Below are positions 52,359 to 63,100 of a DNA stretch of 64,000 nt, one piece after another. The stretch covers positions 38,257 through 102,256 of the forward strand of contig NZ_CANMRQ010000013.1 in assembly GCF_947500325.1 (NCBI RefSeq), given 5' to 3'. Positions within the stretch are counted from its first letter, which is position 1; each line of letters opens with the position of its first letter. Under the pieces are notes generated by a model. The model made no database searches, was not told the DNA's origin, and saw only the letters and a list, made by a program, of their open reading frames with translations. The DNA comes from an uncultured Lacinutrix sp. (lineage in GTDB: Bacteria > Bacteroidota > Bacteroidia > Flavobacteriales > Flavobacteriaceae). Position numbers and translations under genes: made by a program.

Positions 52359-53501
52359 ATGGATTTCAGTTTAACCGAAGAACATTTAATGATACGCGAT
52401 GCGGCTCGCGATTTTGCACAAACCGAATTACTTCCTGGCGTTATAGAACGTGATGAAAAACAACAATTCCCTCAGGAATTAGTTAGAAAAATGGGTGATT
52501 TAGGATTTATGGGCATAATGGTAGATCCAAAATATGGAGGAAGCGGAATGGATGCGACATCTTATGTTTTAATTATGGAAGAATTATCTAAAATTGATGC
52601 CTCTGCTTCTGTAATTGTATCTGTAAATAATTCTTTAGTATGCTATGGTCTTGAAGCTTATGGAAATGAAGAACAAAAACAAAAATACTTAACCAAACTT
52701 GCAACTGGTGAGTTTGTTGGAGCCTTTTGTTTAAGTGAACCTGAAGCTGGTAGTGATGCTACTTCTCAAAGAACGACAGCTATAGATAAAGGCGATCATT
52801 ATGTAATTAATGGTACTAAAAACTGGATTACTAGTGGTGGACGAGCAGATGTTTACTTAGTAATTGCTCAAACAGATAAAGATAAAGGCCACAAAGGTAT
52901 TAATGCTTTTATTGTAGAAAAAGGAACTCCAGGATTTGATGTTGGGCCTAAAGAAGATAAATTAGGAATTAGAGGTAGTGATACACATACATTACAATTT
53001 AATGATGTAAAAGTTCCTAAAGAAAATAGAATAGGCGAAGATGGTTTTGGTTTTAAATTTGCAATGAAAACATTATCTGGAGGGCGTATAGGTATTGCTT
53101 CGCAAGCATTAGGAATTGCTCAAGGTGCATACGAACTTGCATTAAAATACTCTAAAGAACGAAAAGCCTTTGGAACAGAAATATGTAATCACCAAGCTAT
53201 TGCTTTTAAATTAGCAGACATGTATACAGAAATCACAGCTGCAAGACATTTAGTTATGAAGGCTGCTTGGGATAAAGATCAAGGTAACAACTACGACATG
53301 TCTAGTGCAATGGCAAAACTATATGCTTCAAAAGTTGCAATGGAACAAACTGTTGAGGCTGTGCAAATTCACGGTGGTAATGGCTTTGTAAAAGAATACC
53401 ATGTAGAACGATTAATGCGTGATGCAAAAATCACTCAAATTTATGAAGGTACTTCTGAAATACAAAAAATAGTAATTTCTAGAGGCGTAATAAGAGGATA
53501 A
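52359..53501 (+). CDS. Acyl-CoA dehydrogenase
   Basis: A 380-residue FAD-dependent dehydrogenase that introduces a double bond into acyl-CoA. Two family signatures are present: GAFCLSEPEAGSD (FAD-binding) and the C-terminal QIHGGNGFVKEYHVERLMRDAKITQIYEGTSE segment, in which the catalytic Glu of the short/medium/butyryl class is the E of YEGTSE. Likely acts on short-chain or branched acyl-CoA. Single gene with its own promoter and a strong terminator. Confidence 0.94.
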   Translation: MDFSLTEEHLMIRDAARDFAQTELLPGVIERDEKQQFPQELVRKMGDLGFMGIMVDPKYGGSGMDATSYVLIMEELSKIDASASVIVSVNNSLVCYGLEAYGNEEQKQKYLTKLATGEFVGAFCLSEPEAGSDATSQRTTAIDKGDHYVINGTKNWITSGGRADVYLVIAQTDKDKGHKGINAFIVEKGTPGFDVGPKEDKLGIRGSDTHTLQFNDVKVPKENRIGEDGFGFKFAMKTLSGGRIGIASQALGIAQGAYELALKYSKERKAFGTEICNHQAIAFKLADMYTEITAARHLVMKAAWDKDQGNNYDMSSAMAKLYASKVAMEQTVEAVQIHGGNGFVKEYHVERLMRDAKITQIYEGTSEIQKIVISRGVIRG

Positions 53502-53524
53502 TATTAAACTAATATTTATTTATT

Positions 53525-53555
53525 AAGCGTAGCTATTTGGCTACGCTTTTTTTTT
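53525..53555 (+). terminator. Terminator after the acyl-CoA dehydrogenase gene
   Basis: AAGCGTAGC (53525-53533) and GCTACGCTT (53540-53548), loop TATTTG, followed by a run of T to 53555. Strong rho-independent terminator. Confidence 0.9.
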
Positions 53556-53844
53556 GCAAAAAAATTAAAATTAAAACCAAATACACAAAATTCCATTCCA
53601 TCCATACAAATTCACAATCATCAAAAAGAGTATTTACTTAGATTTGAATCAGCTATTTATCAAAATTAAAACTAATGATTCATTACTACTCAAAAAGTAC
53701 CTAACTAGTTTGTTCTATCCTATTGTATTTTTTTAAACTCATTTAAAAAGTACTATTAGGAAATAAACTTTTCATTCTTGTTAACCTTTCTTGTTAGTAC
53801 ATCATTAATAAAACAAACTATTATTAATCAATACATTAAAACTC
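53556..53844. other. Intergenic region before the surface operon
   Basis: About 290 AT-rich bases between the terminator and the 53845 gene. No coding frame, clear -7 element or repeat seen; it probably holds the promoter of the surface operon. Confidence 0.4.
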
Positions 53845-55311
53845 ATGAAAAAATTTACACTAATCTTAATGCTGTTTTGTTTCGCTTTAACAACTAGAGC
53901 TAACAACATCCAAGTGAATAATATATCACTTGAAAATCTAAATGAAGTCTCAAACTGGGTACACGTAGAATTTGACCTTTTTTGGGAAAACTCATGGAGA
54001 ATAAGCTCTGGACCTTCTAATTGGGACGCTGCTTGGGTATTTATAAAATACAGAGTAAACAATGGAAACTGGACTCATGGTATTGTAAGTCAAGCTAATT
54101 CTGTTGCTGCATCAGGAAGTACATTAGATGTTACCTCTGACGGTATGGGAGCTTTTATTTATAGAGACTCAAACGGAAGTGGAAACGTAAATTTTCAAAA
54201 CACACAATTACGTTGGAACTTTGGTTCTACAGACACTAATGACATCATAGACATTCAAGTATTTGCCATAGAAATGGTATATGTGCCAGAAGGTTCTTTT
54301 TATGTAGGTGGTACTACTGGTGATGAAACAAACAAATTTCATTCTGGTGGTTTTTCTACTTCGTCTTCATACCGAGTAACTTCAGAAAACGTATTAACCA
54401 TAGCTAACACATCAGGAAATTTATACTATACTGGTGATAATTCAAACGGAGGTGACCAAACTGGTAGCTTATCTGCTTCTTACCCTAAAGGATTTGGCGC
54501 TTTTTACAGTATGAAATATGAAGTTACAGAGTCACAATGGTTAGGTTTTTTTAATAGTTTAACAGAAACACAAAAAACGAACAGAGACATCACAGATGCT
54601 ACACACAAAAATAGTGATGCAGTAGTAAGTAGAAATACAATTTCATGGACCGGAGGTACAGCAAGTGCAACTACAACTGCTCCAGATAGAGCTGTTGCAT
54701 ATTTAGATCCAGGAGACATGAATGCATATATGGACTGGACAGGAATGCGACCTATGACAGAATTAGAATATGAAAAAGCGTGTAGAGGACCTATATTACC
54801 AAAATCTGGAGAATTTGCATGGGGAAGTGCTAATATAGCATCAAACGATTATACTTTAGTAAACTCTGGCTTTTCAAGTGAACGTGTTACAAACCCAGAA
54901 ACAAACACTGGAAATGCAATTTATTCTATCACCAACGGAGCCATTGACGGGCCATTACGTAATGGAATTTTCGCTGCGAGTGCTGTAAACAATAATCGAG
55001 AAGAAACAGGTGGAAGCTACTACGGTATTATGGAACTTTCTGGAAACTTATATGAAAGATGTGTGACAGTAGGAACTGCTCAAGGAAGAAACTTTACAGG
55101 AATTCATGGCAATGGAATTATTAGTTCTACAGGAAATGGAACAGCTATTAACTGGCCAAACAATACAACTGGAGATGGATATAGTTATAGAGGAGGAAGC
55201 TGGTTAAATGGTTCTGATTTTATTAGAGTTTCTGATAGGTTTGATGGAGCATCTGTAATTGCAAGTGGAAATAATAGACTAGGCTTTAGAGCTGTAAGAA
55301 CTGCACCATAA
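53845..55311 (+). CDS. Secreted sulfatase-modifying-factor-like (FGE-sulfatase domain) protein
   Basis: A 488-residue exported protein (signal peptide about residues 1-19, LTTRAN). An N-terminal beta domain (about 25-145, VNNISLENLNEVSNWVHVEFDLFWENSW) precedes an SUMF1-type domain (about 150-488): MVYVPEGSFYVGGTTGDE, YSMKYEVTESQWLGFFNSL, GMRPMTELEYEKACRG, GIMELSGNLYERCVTVG, YRGGSWLNG and LGFRAVRT. The paired cysteines of active formylglycine-generating enzymes are missing, so it is probably structural, as GldJ/GldK are. It starts a three-gene operon and has no T9SS sorting domain. Confidence 0.85.
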   Translation: MKKFTLILMLFCFALTTRANNIQVNNISLENLNEVSNWVHVEFDLFWENSWRISSGPSNWDAAWVFIKYRVNNGNWTHGIVSQANSVAASGSTLDVTSDGMGAFIYRDSNGSGNVNFQNTQLRWNFGSTDTNDIIDIQVFAIEMVYVPEGSFYVGGTTGDETNKFHSGGFSTSSSYRVTSENVLTIANTSGNLYYTGDNSNGGDQTGSLSASYPKGFGAFYSMKYEVTESQWLGFFNSLTETQKTNRDITDATHKNSDAVVSRNTISWTGGTASATTTAPDRAVAYLDPGDMNAYMDWTGMRPMTELEYEKACRGPILPKSGEFAWGSANIASNDYTLVNSGFSSERVTNPETNTGNAIYSITNGAIDGPLRNGIFAASAVNNNREETGGSYYGIMELSGNLYERCVTVGTAQGRNFTGIHGNGIISSTGNGTAINWPNNTTGDGYSYRGGSWLNGSDFIRVSDRFDGASVIASGNNRLGFRAVRTAP

Positions 55312-55312
55312 G

Positions 55313-56758
55313 ATGAAGGAGATGAAAAAAAGAATTATTTTCTTATTATTTGTTTCTCTTCTCTATAGTATGCAAGTTGCTGCTCAATTTGAAGGATCTA
55401 ATGGTGATGGATACGATAACACAGCTGTATCATCCATAACACTTACAAATCTTTCTCTTGAAATACTATATGATGGTAGTAATGGTGATGGGTTCTCTAA
55501 CAGAATACTATCGGCTACTACACTTGAAAACATCTCACTTGCAATATTATACGACGGAAGTAATGGTGATGGGTTCGCTAACAGAATACTATCGGCTACT
55601 ACACTTAATAATGAACAATTAGCAATATTGTATGAAGGAAGTAATGGAGATGGATTCTCTAACAGAACACTATCTGCTACTACACTTGAAAATACTAATC
55701 TAGCAGTATTATATGATGGTAGTAATGGCGATGGATTTTCTAACAGAATGCTATCTGCTACAACTCTTGAAAACACATCACTTACAGTTCTATACGAAGG
55801 AAGTAATGGTGACGGATTTTCAAATAGAATATTAAGTGCAACAACGCTGGAAAACATCTCATTAGTGGTTCTATATCAAGGAAGTAATGGTGACGGATTC
55901 TCTGTAAGACAAGAAAATGTATTCTTAGATCCTAATCAAATAGTAGATTTACGATTAGCTATAAAAGCCATATTACAAGGACCTATTATAAATCCAACGA
56001 ATCCAGGATTAATGAACGATATATTAAGAACAGATGGTATTATACCAACAATGAGTCCTTATCCTGATATGAGTACTATTAATGCTTCTGTATTAAATAC
56101 CGGAGGAACATCTGGAACTGGATTAGCATCAGATGATATAGTAGATTGGGTGTGGATAGAGATTAGAAGCAATACAGATAATACTAGTATTGTAGATGAT
56201 AGATCTGCATTATTACAACGTGACGGAGATGTTGTTGGGTTAGATGGTTTATCTACTATTACGTTAGAAGGCTTTACAGATTCATATTATGTAGTTATAA
56301 AACATAGAAATCATTTAGGTATTATGACTTTAAAATCTATTCCTTTATCTGTAGTAACAACTAATATAGATTTTTCAAATCCTATTACGGCAACATTTGG
56401 AACAGATGCTCAAGTATTACTACCTTCTGGTAATAATGCTTTATGGGCAGGTGATGCAAATGGAGATGGACGTATAAATTACTCTGGATCATTATCAGAT
56501 GTACCATCTGTAAGAAGTCAAGTTTTTAATGACCCTAATAATTCAGTATTTGGAGGACCTCCAGTGGCAAGTTATCCATCTGAGGGCTATAATAATACTG
56601 ATGTGGATATGGATGGTGTTACAGTCTATTCTGGAGCTTCTAGTGATATATTACATATAAGAAGTAATATATTTAACAATCCATCTAATACAATATTTGG
56701 AGGACCTCCAACTTCAACATATCTTTTTACGCAACAATTGCCGGAAGGCGCTAATTAA
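55313..56758 (+). CDS. Exported repeat protein with calcium-binding-type GSNGDGF repeats
   Basis: A 481-residue surface protein, 1 base after the previous gene. Signal peptide about 1-25 (an alternative ATG lies at 55322). Residues 26-205 contain about seven 27-residue repeats of the type LAILYDGSNGDGF-SNRILSATTLENIS, where DGSNGDG resembles calcium-binding loops. A middle beta domain (about 215-370) follows, then two dockerin-like EF-hand loops (AGDANGDGRINYSG and DVDMDGVTVYSG) each followed by an NPxNxxFGGPP motif. No T9SS sorting domain of its own is recognised. Probably part of a surface adhesin or matrix protein. Confidence 0.8.
   Translation: MKEMKKRIIFLLFVSLLYSMQVAAQFEGSNGDGYDNTAVSSITLTNLSLEILYDGSNGDGFSNRILSATTLENISLAILYDGSNGDGFANRILSATTLNNEQLAILYEGSNGDGFSNRTLSATTLENTNLAVLYDGSNGDGFSNRMLSATTLENTSLTVLYEGSNGDGFSNRILSATTLENISLVVLYQGSNGDGFSVRQENVFLDPNQIVDLRLAIKAILQGPIINPTNPGLMNDILRTDGIIPTMSPYPDMSTINASVLNTGGTSGTGLASDDIVDWVWIEIRSNTDNTSIVDDRSALLQRDGDVVGLDGLSTITLEGFTDSYYVVIKHRNHLGIMTLKSIPLSVVTTNIDFSNPITATFGTDAQVLLPSGNNALWAGDANGDGRINYSGSLSDVPSVRSQVFNDPNNSVFGGPPVASYPSEGYNNTDVDMDGVTVYSGASSDILHIRSNIFNNPSNTIFGGPPTSTYLFTQQLPEGAN
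55388..55930 (+). repeat. About seven 81-bp coding repeats
   Basis: Tandem repeats in the 55313 gene encoding the 27-residue GSNGDGF units; the first and last units are partial or degenerate. Nucleotide identity is high among units 2-6, differing mostly at third positions, so unit number may vary between strains. Confidence 0.85.
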
Positions 56759-56770
56759 AAAAGAAAAGAA

Positions 56771-57550
56771 ATGAAAACAAAATTAATAACATTACTCGCT
56801 TTAGTCTTTGCATTAGCAATTCAGGCACAAACATACGAGTTAACACTTATTCAAAATAGTGGATATAATTATTCGGTAGCTGCTGTGCCTGATTTCAACT
56901 CAACAGCACCGCATCCATACATAAATGATCAAAACTTTACGATAACAATACCAGATAACATTACTATATCTAATGTAACGGGAGGTTATTCAGTACCAGT
57001 TTTTACAAGTATAGATGCATTTAACCCAGGAGAAGATGCTATAGCATTTAACTTAGTACAAGATATAGTATTGCCCGCTCATACAGCTGGCACTCCTATT
57101 GTTTTAACTACATTTGATGTTAACGGATCTCCTACTACTGGCTCTATAAGTTTATTAGATAATACTTCTGCATTAGCAATGGCAGCACCAAATATTTTTA
57201 ATGCTTTCTTTATAGGAACATTATCTGGAGATCTTATGGATTCGGCTACAGACAACTATATGGGACAAACAGGAACAACATCATATAATTTTGCAACTTT
57301 AGGAACAGTTGAAAATGAAATAACTGGCTATTCAATATTTCCGAACCCCGCAAAAGATATTGTGCAAATTCTAGTTCCTAATACTATAACTAATTTCAAA
57401 ATTGAAATATATGATGTATTAGGGAAACAAGTATTTCTTGATTTATCTGAAGAAAATACAATTGACGTTAGTAATATCTCTTCAGGTTTGTATTTAATCT
57501 CAATAATTGTAGATAAGTCTAAAATAATAAAAAGACTTATTGTAGATTAA
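56771..57550 (+). CDS. Secreted protein with T9SS type A sorting domain
   Basis: A 259-residue exported protein, 12 bases downstream of the repeat-protein gene. Signal peptide 1-20 (AIQAQ). Residues 22-170 form a beta-rich domain (TYELTLIQNSGYNYSVAAVPDF ... IVLTTFDVNG), perhaps cohesin-like, which would fit the dockerin-like loops of the preceding protein (inference). The final ~75 residues are a type A sorting domain beginning GYSIFPNPAKD and ending KIIKRLIVD. It is the only member of this operon with a recognisable T9SS signal and may anchor the others. Confidence 0.82.
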   Translation: MKTKLITLLALVFALAIQAQTYELTLIQNSGYNYSVAAVPDFNSTAPHPYINDQNFTITIPDNITISNVTGGYSVPVFTSIDAFNPGEDAIAFNLVQDIVLPAHTAGTPIVLTTFDVNGSPTTGSISLLDNTSALAMAAPNIFNAFFIGTLSGDLMDSATDNYMGQTGTTSYNFATLGTVENEITGYSIFPNPAKDIVQILVPNTITNFKIEIYDVLGKQVFLDLSEENTIDVSNISSGLYLISIIVDKSKIIKRLIVD

Positions 57551-57557
57551 TTTTAAA

Positions 57558-57592
57558 TAAAAAAGGCTTCAGTTTTTCTGAAGCCTTTTTTA
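57558..57592. terminator. Bidirectional terminator
   Basis: AAAAAGGCTTCAG (57560-57572) and CTGAAGCCTTTTT (57578-57590) make a 13-base-pair stem with a TTTTT loop, with T-runs on both strands. It serves the surface operon and the convergent helicase gene, whose stop codon it overlaps. Confidence 0.85.
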
Positions 57593-60019
57593 TTTATTAG
57601 ATAAATCATTTAAAACCAAACGTAATTCCCCATAAGTATACTTATCATCTATTTGGTGTTTTAAATCTGAGAGGTTTTCAAATTTATGTTTTGGGATAAT
57701 TATTTTTAATTCCTCATAATGTTTTTTAGAAATTAAATCGGTGATTTTCACTTCACCTGAAGACAAAAAACTTGCTAGATGCCCAGTAATTGTATTTACA
57801 TTTAAATCCCGTTCAAAAGCTATTTGTTCTATAGCTTTTCCCTCTTTAAATAATTTTAAAGATATCTTTTTTGTATCCCCTTTTTGTCTTTTTGGTTTAA
57901 GCTCTTCAAATATATCAACATCTATAGAGGTTTCAATATTATTTTCATCACAATACTCTCGTATTACTTTTAAAATAGCAATTCCATATTTTTCAACTCG
58001 TACTTTACCAAATCCATTAACTTTTAAAAGCTCTTTTTTATTTGTTGGCAAGGTTTCACACATTTCATATAATGCTTTCTGGGTGAATACTTGATAATGA
58101 ATTAAATCTTTATCATTTGCTATATCATTTCTTAATGTTCGTAATAGTTCAAATAATTCAACATTAGTAGTACCATCTATTACTGCCTTTCTGGGCTTCT
58201 TAGGTTTGTCTTTTGCTAAGAAAACAGATTTTGCTCTTAATTCTAAAAACTCGTTAGTATTAAAACCTTTAGCTAATCCTTCAAAGTATAGTTTTTTAGC
58301 TCCTAATAACTCGTCAAAAAGATCAAGAGCTTTATTAATATCTTTCTCAATAGCTTTATTATCGGTAGTAAATCCAAACGTTTTAAATGTATCAATTATA
58401 TTTTTTTTAGTTTCATTACTAAAATATTGAATTGCTTTTATAAAACGTTCTTGAATAGTTTTACTTGATTCTGGAGTTTCTTCGTCTAAAAGTAGAGTTT
58501 TTACTTGAGCTTTAAACCCATTTCCTATCTTCAATAAACTAGTAACACAATCTTTAATAGTTAATAATGGTGTTTCTAAATTGCCTTCAATACTAGCTCT
58601 ATTCTTGTAATAAATATCTAAAATACGACGAATTGGATATAAAAGCTTATAAAAATCGAATAGCTCTGAAATTAAATTTAATTGGAATTCAGACTTTGAT
58701 TGCTGTAAAATTATTTCGTTCGGTTGATTTTCCTCAGCCATTTTATTAAAAGAAATCACATTACTATCACTAATAATTTGGCTAGAACTTATTTTACTTT
58801 TTAAAACTAAACCTTCTAAACTTTTACATCGACTTAAAGCTACGTATGTTTGTCCATGTGCAAAAGCACCTTGTGCATCTATAATTGCTTTTTCAAAAGT
58901 TAAACCTTGACTTTTATGAATTGTAATTGACCACGCTAATCGTAAAGGCATTTGAGTATAGGATCCTATTTTATTTTCTGTAATAGCATTGGTTTCTTTA
59001 TCAACCGTATAATTTATATTTTCCCAAACCTCTGGAGTAGTAATTATATTATAATCATCATCTGGACATTTAATAACAACTTCATCTTTATCTAATAAAA
59101 TGACTTTACCTATTTTTCCATTAAAATAACGTTTCTCTACAGAACTATCATTTTTAATAAACATGACTTGAGCTCCAACTTTTAATATTAGTTCTTCTTT
59201 GTTAGGAAAAGAAAACTCTGGAAATTTGCCATCTATATTTGCTTTGTATCTAACAGATTTGCCTTTTAATTTTTCTAATTCTTCATTATTAGTTTTTTCG
59301 GCTCTATTATTATGTGTTGTTAAAGAAATATAGCCTTCATCTTCTTCAGGAATAAAATCAGGTTGAAACCTCTTGTTTAATTCATTAGCAGAAGCTTCTG
59401 TTAATGTGTTTGTTCTAATTTCATTAAGAATATTAATAAATACAGGATTATCCTGTCTATAAATATGTTTTAATTCAACAGTTATAGCATTACATTGCTG
59501 GTAAGCCAAACTACTAAAAAAGAAAGCATTTTTATAAAACGGTTTTAATAAATGCCATTCATTTTCTTTAACAACAGGTGATAGTTGTTGCAAATCACCA
59601 ATCATTAATAGTTGAACTCCTCCAAAAACTTTATCTCTATTTCTAAAACGTCGTAAAGTTTTATCAATACCGTCTAATAGATCGGCACGAACCATACTAA
59701 TTTCATCGATTACTAATAAATCTAGTGACTTAATAATATTGATCTTAGTTTTATTAAATTTCCTATTAAATCCAGAAGTATCTTCATTAGGCAAAATAGG
59801 TCCAAAAGGCATTTGAAAAAACGAATGTATTGTAACACCTTTAGCATTAATAGCAGCTACTCCAGTTGGAGCCACTACTACCATACGTTTTAAAGAATTC
59901 ATCTTTAACTTATGTAAAAACGTGGTTTTTCCTGTACCTGCTTTACCAGTTAAAAACACGTTTCTATCTGTGTTACTAACAAAATTCCAAGCTAAATCTA
60001 ATTCCTTATTTGTATCCAT
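57590..60019 (-). CDS. PIF1/RecD-like DNA helicase with HRDC and C-terminal HTH domains
   Basis: An 809-residue superfamily 1 helicase. ATPase motifs: Walker A FLTGKAGTGKTTFLHKL (residues ~20-35), motif Ia VVVAPTGVAAINAKGVTIHSFF, Walker B LDLLVIDEISMVRADLL, motif III MIGDLQQLSPV, and motif VI region ITIHKSQGLTFEKAIIDAQ...VALSRCKSLEGL. The C-terminal part has an HRDC-like nucleic-acid-binding domain (about 625-705) and a helicase-associated helix-turn-helix (about 715-809, SLKLFKEGKAIEQIAFERDLNVNTITGHL). Such proteins are common in Bacteroidota and probably unwind forked or quadruplex DNA; the role is not established here. Confidence 0.88.
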   Translation of the reverse strand: MDTNKELDLAWNFVSNTDRNVFLTGKAGTGKTTFLHKLKMNSLKRMVVVAPTGVAAINAKGVTIHSFFQMPFGPILPNEDTSGFNRKFNKTKINIIKSLDLLVIDEISMVRADLLDGIDKTLRRFRNRDKVFGGVQLLMIGDLQQLSPVVKENEWHLLKPFYKNAFFFSSLAYQQCNAITVELKHIYRQDNPVFINILNEIRTNTLTEASANELNKRFQPDFIPEEDEGYISLTTHNNRAEKTNNEELEKLKGKSVRYKANIDGKFPEFSFPNKEELILKVGAQVMFIKNDSSVEKRYFNGKIGKVILLDKDEVVIKCPDDDYNIITTPEVWENINYTVDKETNAITENKIGSYTQMPLRLAWSITIHKSQGLTFEKAIIDAQGAFAHGQTYVALSRCKSLEGLVLKSKISSSQIISDSNVISFNKMAEENQPNEIILQQSKSEFQLNLISELFDFYKLLYPIRRILDIYYKNRASIEGNLETPLLTIKDCVTSLLKIGNGFKAQVKTLLLDEETPESSKTIQERFIKAIQYFSNETKKNIIDTFKTFGFTTDNKAIEKDINKALDLFDELLGAKKLYFEGLAKGFNTNEFLELRAKSVFLAKDKPKKPRKAVIDGTTNVELFELLRTLRNDIANDKDLIHYQVFTQKALYEMCETLPTNKKELLKVNGFGKVRVEKYGIAILKVIREYCDENNIETSIDVDIFEELKPKRQKGDTKKISLKLFKEGKAIEQIAFERDLNVNTITGHLASFLSSGEVKITDLISKKHYEELKIIIPKHKFENLSDLKHQIDDKYTYGELRLVLNDLSNK

Positions 60020-60092
60020 TAAACATCTTCCAATTATAGTGTTTGAAGATAATGAAATTGGAAATTATTTATGATGCGTTTTTAAGAAAAAT

Positions 60093-60121
60093 AAAAAAAG
60101 CCATGAGTATATCATGGCTTT
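60093..60121 (-). terminator. Terminator after the 1137-residue surface-protein gene
   Basis: AAAGCCATGA (60097-60106) and TCATGGCTTT (60112-60121), 10 base pairs, followed on the minus strand by seven T. It lies 56 bases past the stop of the 60177-63590 gene. Confidence 0.85.
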
Positions 60122-60176
60122 GTTTAATTTACAATAGATTATATTATTATACTGTAAGTATAATTATTAATCTTAA

Positions 60177-63100
60177 TTAAAAAGTTCTAACTGAACGCAT
60201 ATTGACATCTGCGTTAGACTTAGGAAATGGTGATTCCGTAATTTGATTTGTTGGACCAACATTGTATAATTCCATACGTATCGCTTTTTCTTCCAGTGAT
60301 GGAGGTGTATTTAACTCAGTAGAAGTCCAATAGTTACCATACAAAGATGTAGCATTTACTGAATGCATTATATATGCCTGAGATCTTGTTGGCACACGCC
60401 AATCTGCAAATTGATTAGCAGCACCACTATGGTTACTTGGATTACTAGTCAAGTCTTGAGCATTATACCAAGTAACACCAGAGGTTAACATATCAGTTGC
60501 TTCTGCTACTAAACCATGTTGTCCATTTGATGAGACCCAAATTACAATACCACCTAATTCTGGGTAATTGGTTCCAACCACATAAGTTGTTGGCGCAGAT
60601 GCTCCTGCGGGTACAGTATATGTACCTGCAGCATTTAAGTATGCTGTTGGATTACCTCCATTCGTTAATGCCACACCATTAATTGATGTTGAAGTTGCAA
60701 CCCCTAAATTTGGTGTTGTAAATGTTGGACTAACAAGATTTGCTTTTGTATTTAATGCAGCTGGTTGTACCGCAGTATCTGCTAAATCTAAACTAGTATT
60801 AACAGAGGCAGAGAGTTTTGTTTCTGTAATAGAGCCATCAGCTACTGCTGCTGTAGCTGTTGGTGCTTGCCATGTGGCAATACCATCACCATTAACATCT
60901 GTTAATACATAACCAGAATTCATAGAACTATTAGCAAACTTTACATCTCCCGTATTAAAATTGGTTTGAAATGTATTAAAATTTGCAACAGCATTAAATG
61001 ATGCTACTTGACCAAAATTAGTTTGTCCGTTTGAAAATTCAACTAAAGGTACTGTTGAGGCAAAAGAAACGTTTCCAGTATTAATGCTCGTAGTACCATT
61101 CACTGTTAAATTATCGGTGGTTAACATTCCTGTAATAGTAGGATTAGCGCTATCGGCTTTTAAATTTAATTCTGCTTGTGTAGCTGTATCAAAGGCTAAT
61201 TTGGCTTCTGTTATAGATCCATCTGCAATTGCTCCTGATGTCGATGGTGCTTGCCAAGTGGCAATACCAGAAGCATCAGAAGTTAGTACCTTATTAGCAC
61301 CTGCACCATTAGCTATAGTTATTGTAGAAGTAACAATATTATTATCTTTTATAGTTACACCATCTATTATAACTCCATTGTTAGCGGTAGATTCAACTAT
61401 TTCATTAGTTGAAACATTTCCTCCTATTGCTTGTAAATTTGTTCCAAGAACATCTCCTGAAACAATAACACTCCCTGTAGCATTAAGATTATTAGATGCA
61501 TTTATATTTACTGCATTTATATCTCCTGTAAAACTAGCGCCAGTTAAATTTGCCTTTAAATTTAATTCTGTTTGTGTTGCTGTATCGAAAGCTAATTTTG
61601 CTTCAGTAATAGAACCATCTGCTATAGTTTGCATTACTGGTGCCTGCCATGTAGCATTACCATCTCCATTAACATCTGTCAAAACATGACCAGCTACTTG
61701 TGGGCTATTTAATATGTTTAATACTCCGCTATTAAAATTTGTTATTTGATTATTAAATTCTACAGATACCCCATTAAAAAAATTATCCTGAGCGTCATTA
61801 AAAATTTGATTACTGCTTAAAAATGTTTGCCCCAAATTATTATTTAAATTAAAATTCCCTGTATTTAGGAATACTACATTATCTCCTGTAAAAATTGGAC
61901 TTGCACTATTTGCTTTTAAATCTAATTCTGTTTGTGTAGCTGTATCAAATGCCAATTTAGTTTCTGTTATAGAACCATCTGCGATTGCAGCTGGGTCTTG
62001 CCATGTAGCATTTCCAGAAGCATCAGAAGTTAACACTTTAGCAATACCTTGCGTTCCATCAACAATTTTCACAGTACCTAATACATCCAGTGTCGCAGAA
62101 GGATCATTCGTTCCATTCCCCAATCCTAATTTTTGAGTTAGAATTAGATCTTGATCTATTAACACTTTGGCTCCACTAAAATGAGTAAAATATTGGTTAA
62201 GTTCTAAATGCTCATTACCAACATCATCAAAAAACTCTAAACGTCCGAAACCATCATTCGAAATAATCTTTTGGCCTTTTAAGTACAAGTCTCCACTTGC
62301 ATTTATATTGCCTAAAACATCTAAAGCCTGTGTTGGGTTTTGTACACTAATACCTACATTTCCTCCAGGTATTATACTAAGTCGTGGTGCTACACCAGAT
62401 TCACTTAAATTAAAAACATTAGAATCTGTATAAACATCCCAACTATTTAAAAATAAATTACCGGTACCGGTACTCACAAAATCTCCAGTGTAATTTAAGT
62501 TACCTGCAACATTAAGATTTCCAGTTCCTGGACCATTCCCTACAAATATCGTACTTCCATTATCTGATAGTTGAGAATTCCCCACTGTTGAAGCTGTAGT
62601 AAACATGGGTATAGTTGAAGGTGTGCCAGTTATATTTAAGGCCTGAGCTGCCAAAGCTTCTGTTAATTCTGTATCAGACGTTAAATCATCTGTTCCTCCA
62701 GAAATTTCGGCAACATCAAGATCAGCAGTTACAATACTAGCATCTGCAATTATGTTAGACGTTACTGCCTCTGGTTCTAAGTACAATATACCATCTGGCG
62801 ACATACTAGCAGCTCCAGTAATAACGTATTCTGTTGCCGTAGTTCCATTTCCTATTAAAATATGTCCGTTAGCAGCATTTAACTTATTTGCAGTTACTGC
62901 TCCATTGTTTATTTTTGTTGTAGTAACGGCATTCTCTGCAATTGTTAAAACTGTCGCTCCTGTAACATCACCGGTGTGTGTTGCGTTTGTTTCTTTAGCC
63001 GTATTTAAAGCTATGGCTGCAGTATTTTGTGCTATTTCTGTCTCAACTAGTGTTAATCTAGCGTCCAAATTTTGATTTTCTAGAGTTAAAATACGGGCAG

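Noticed and set aside
53845..55311. Active formylglycine-generating enzyme for sulfatases
   Set aside because: The conserved catalytic cysteine pair near the C-terminus is absent and no sulfatase gene is nearby.
55388..55930. CRISPR-like array because of regularly spaced repeats
   Set aside because: The repeats are contiguous 81-bp coding units in frame with a signal-peptide protein; there are no spacers and no cas genes.
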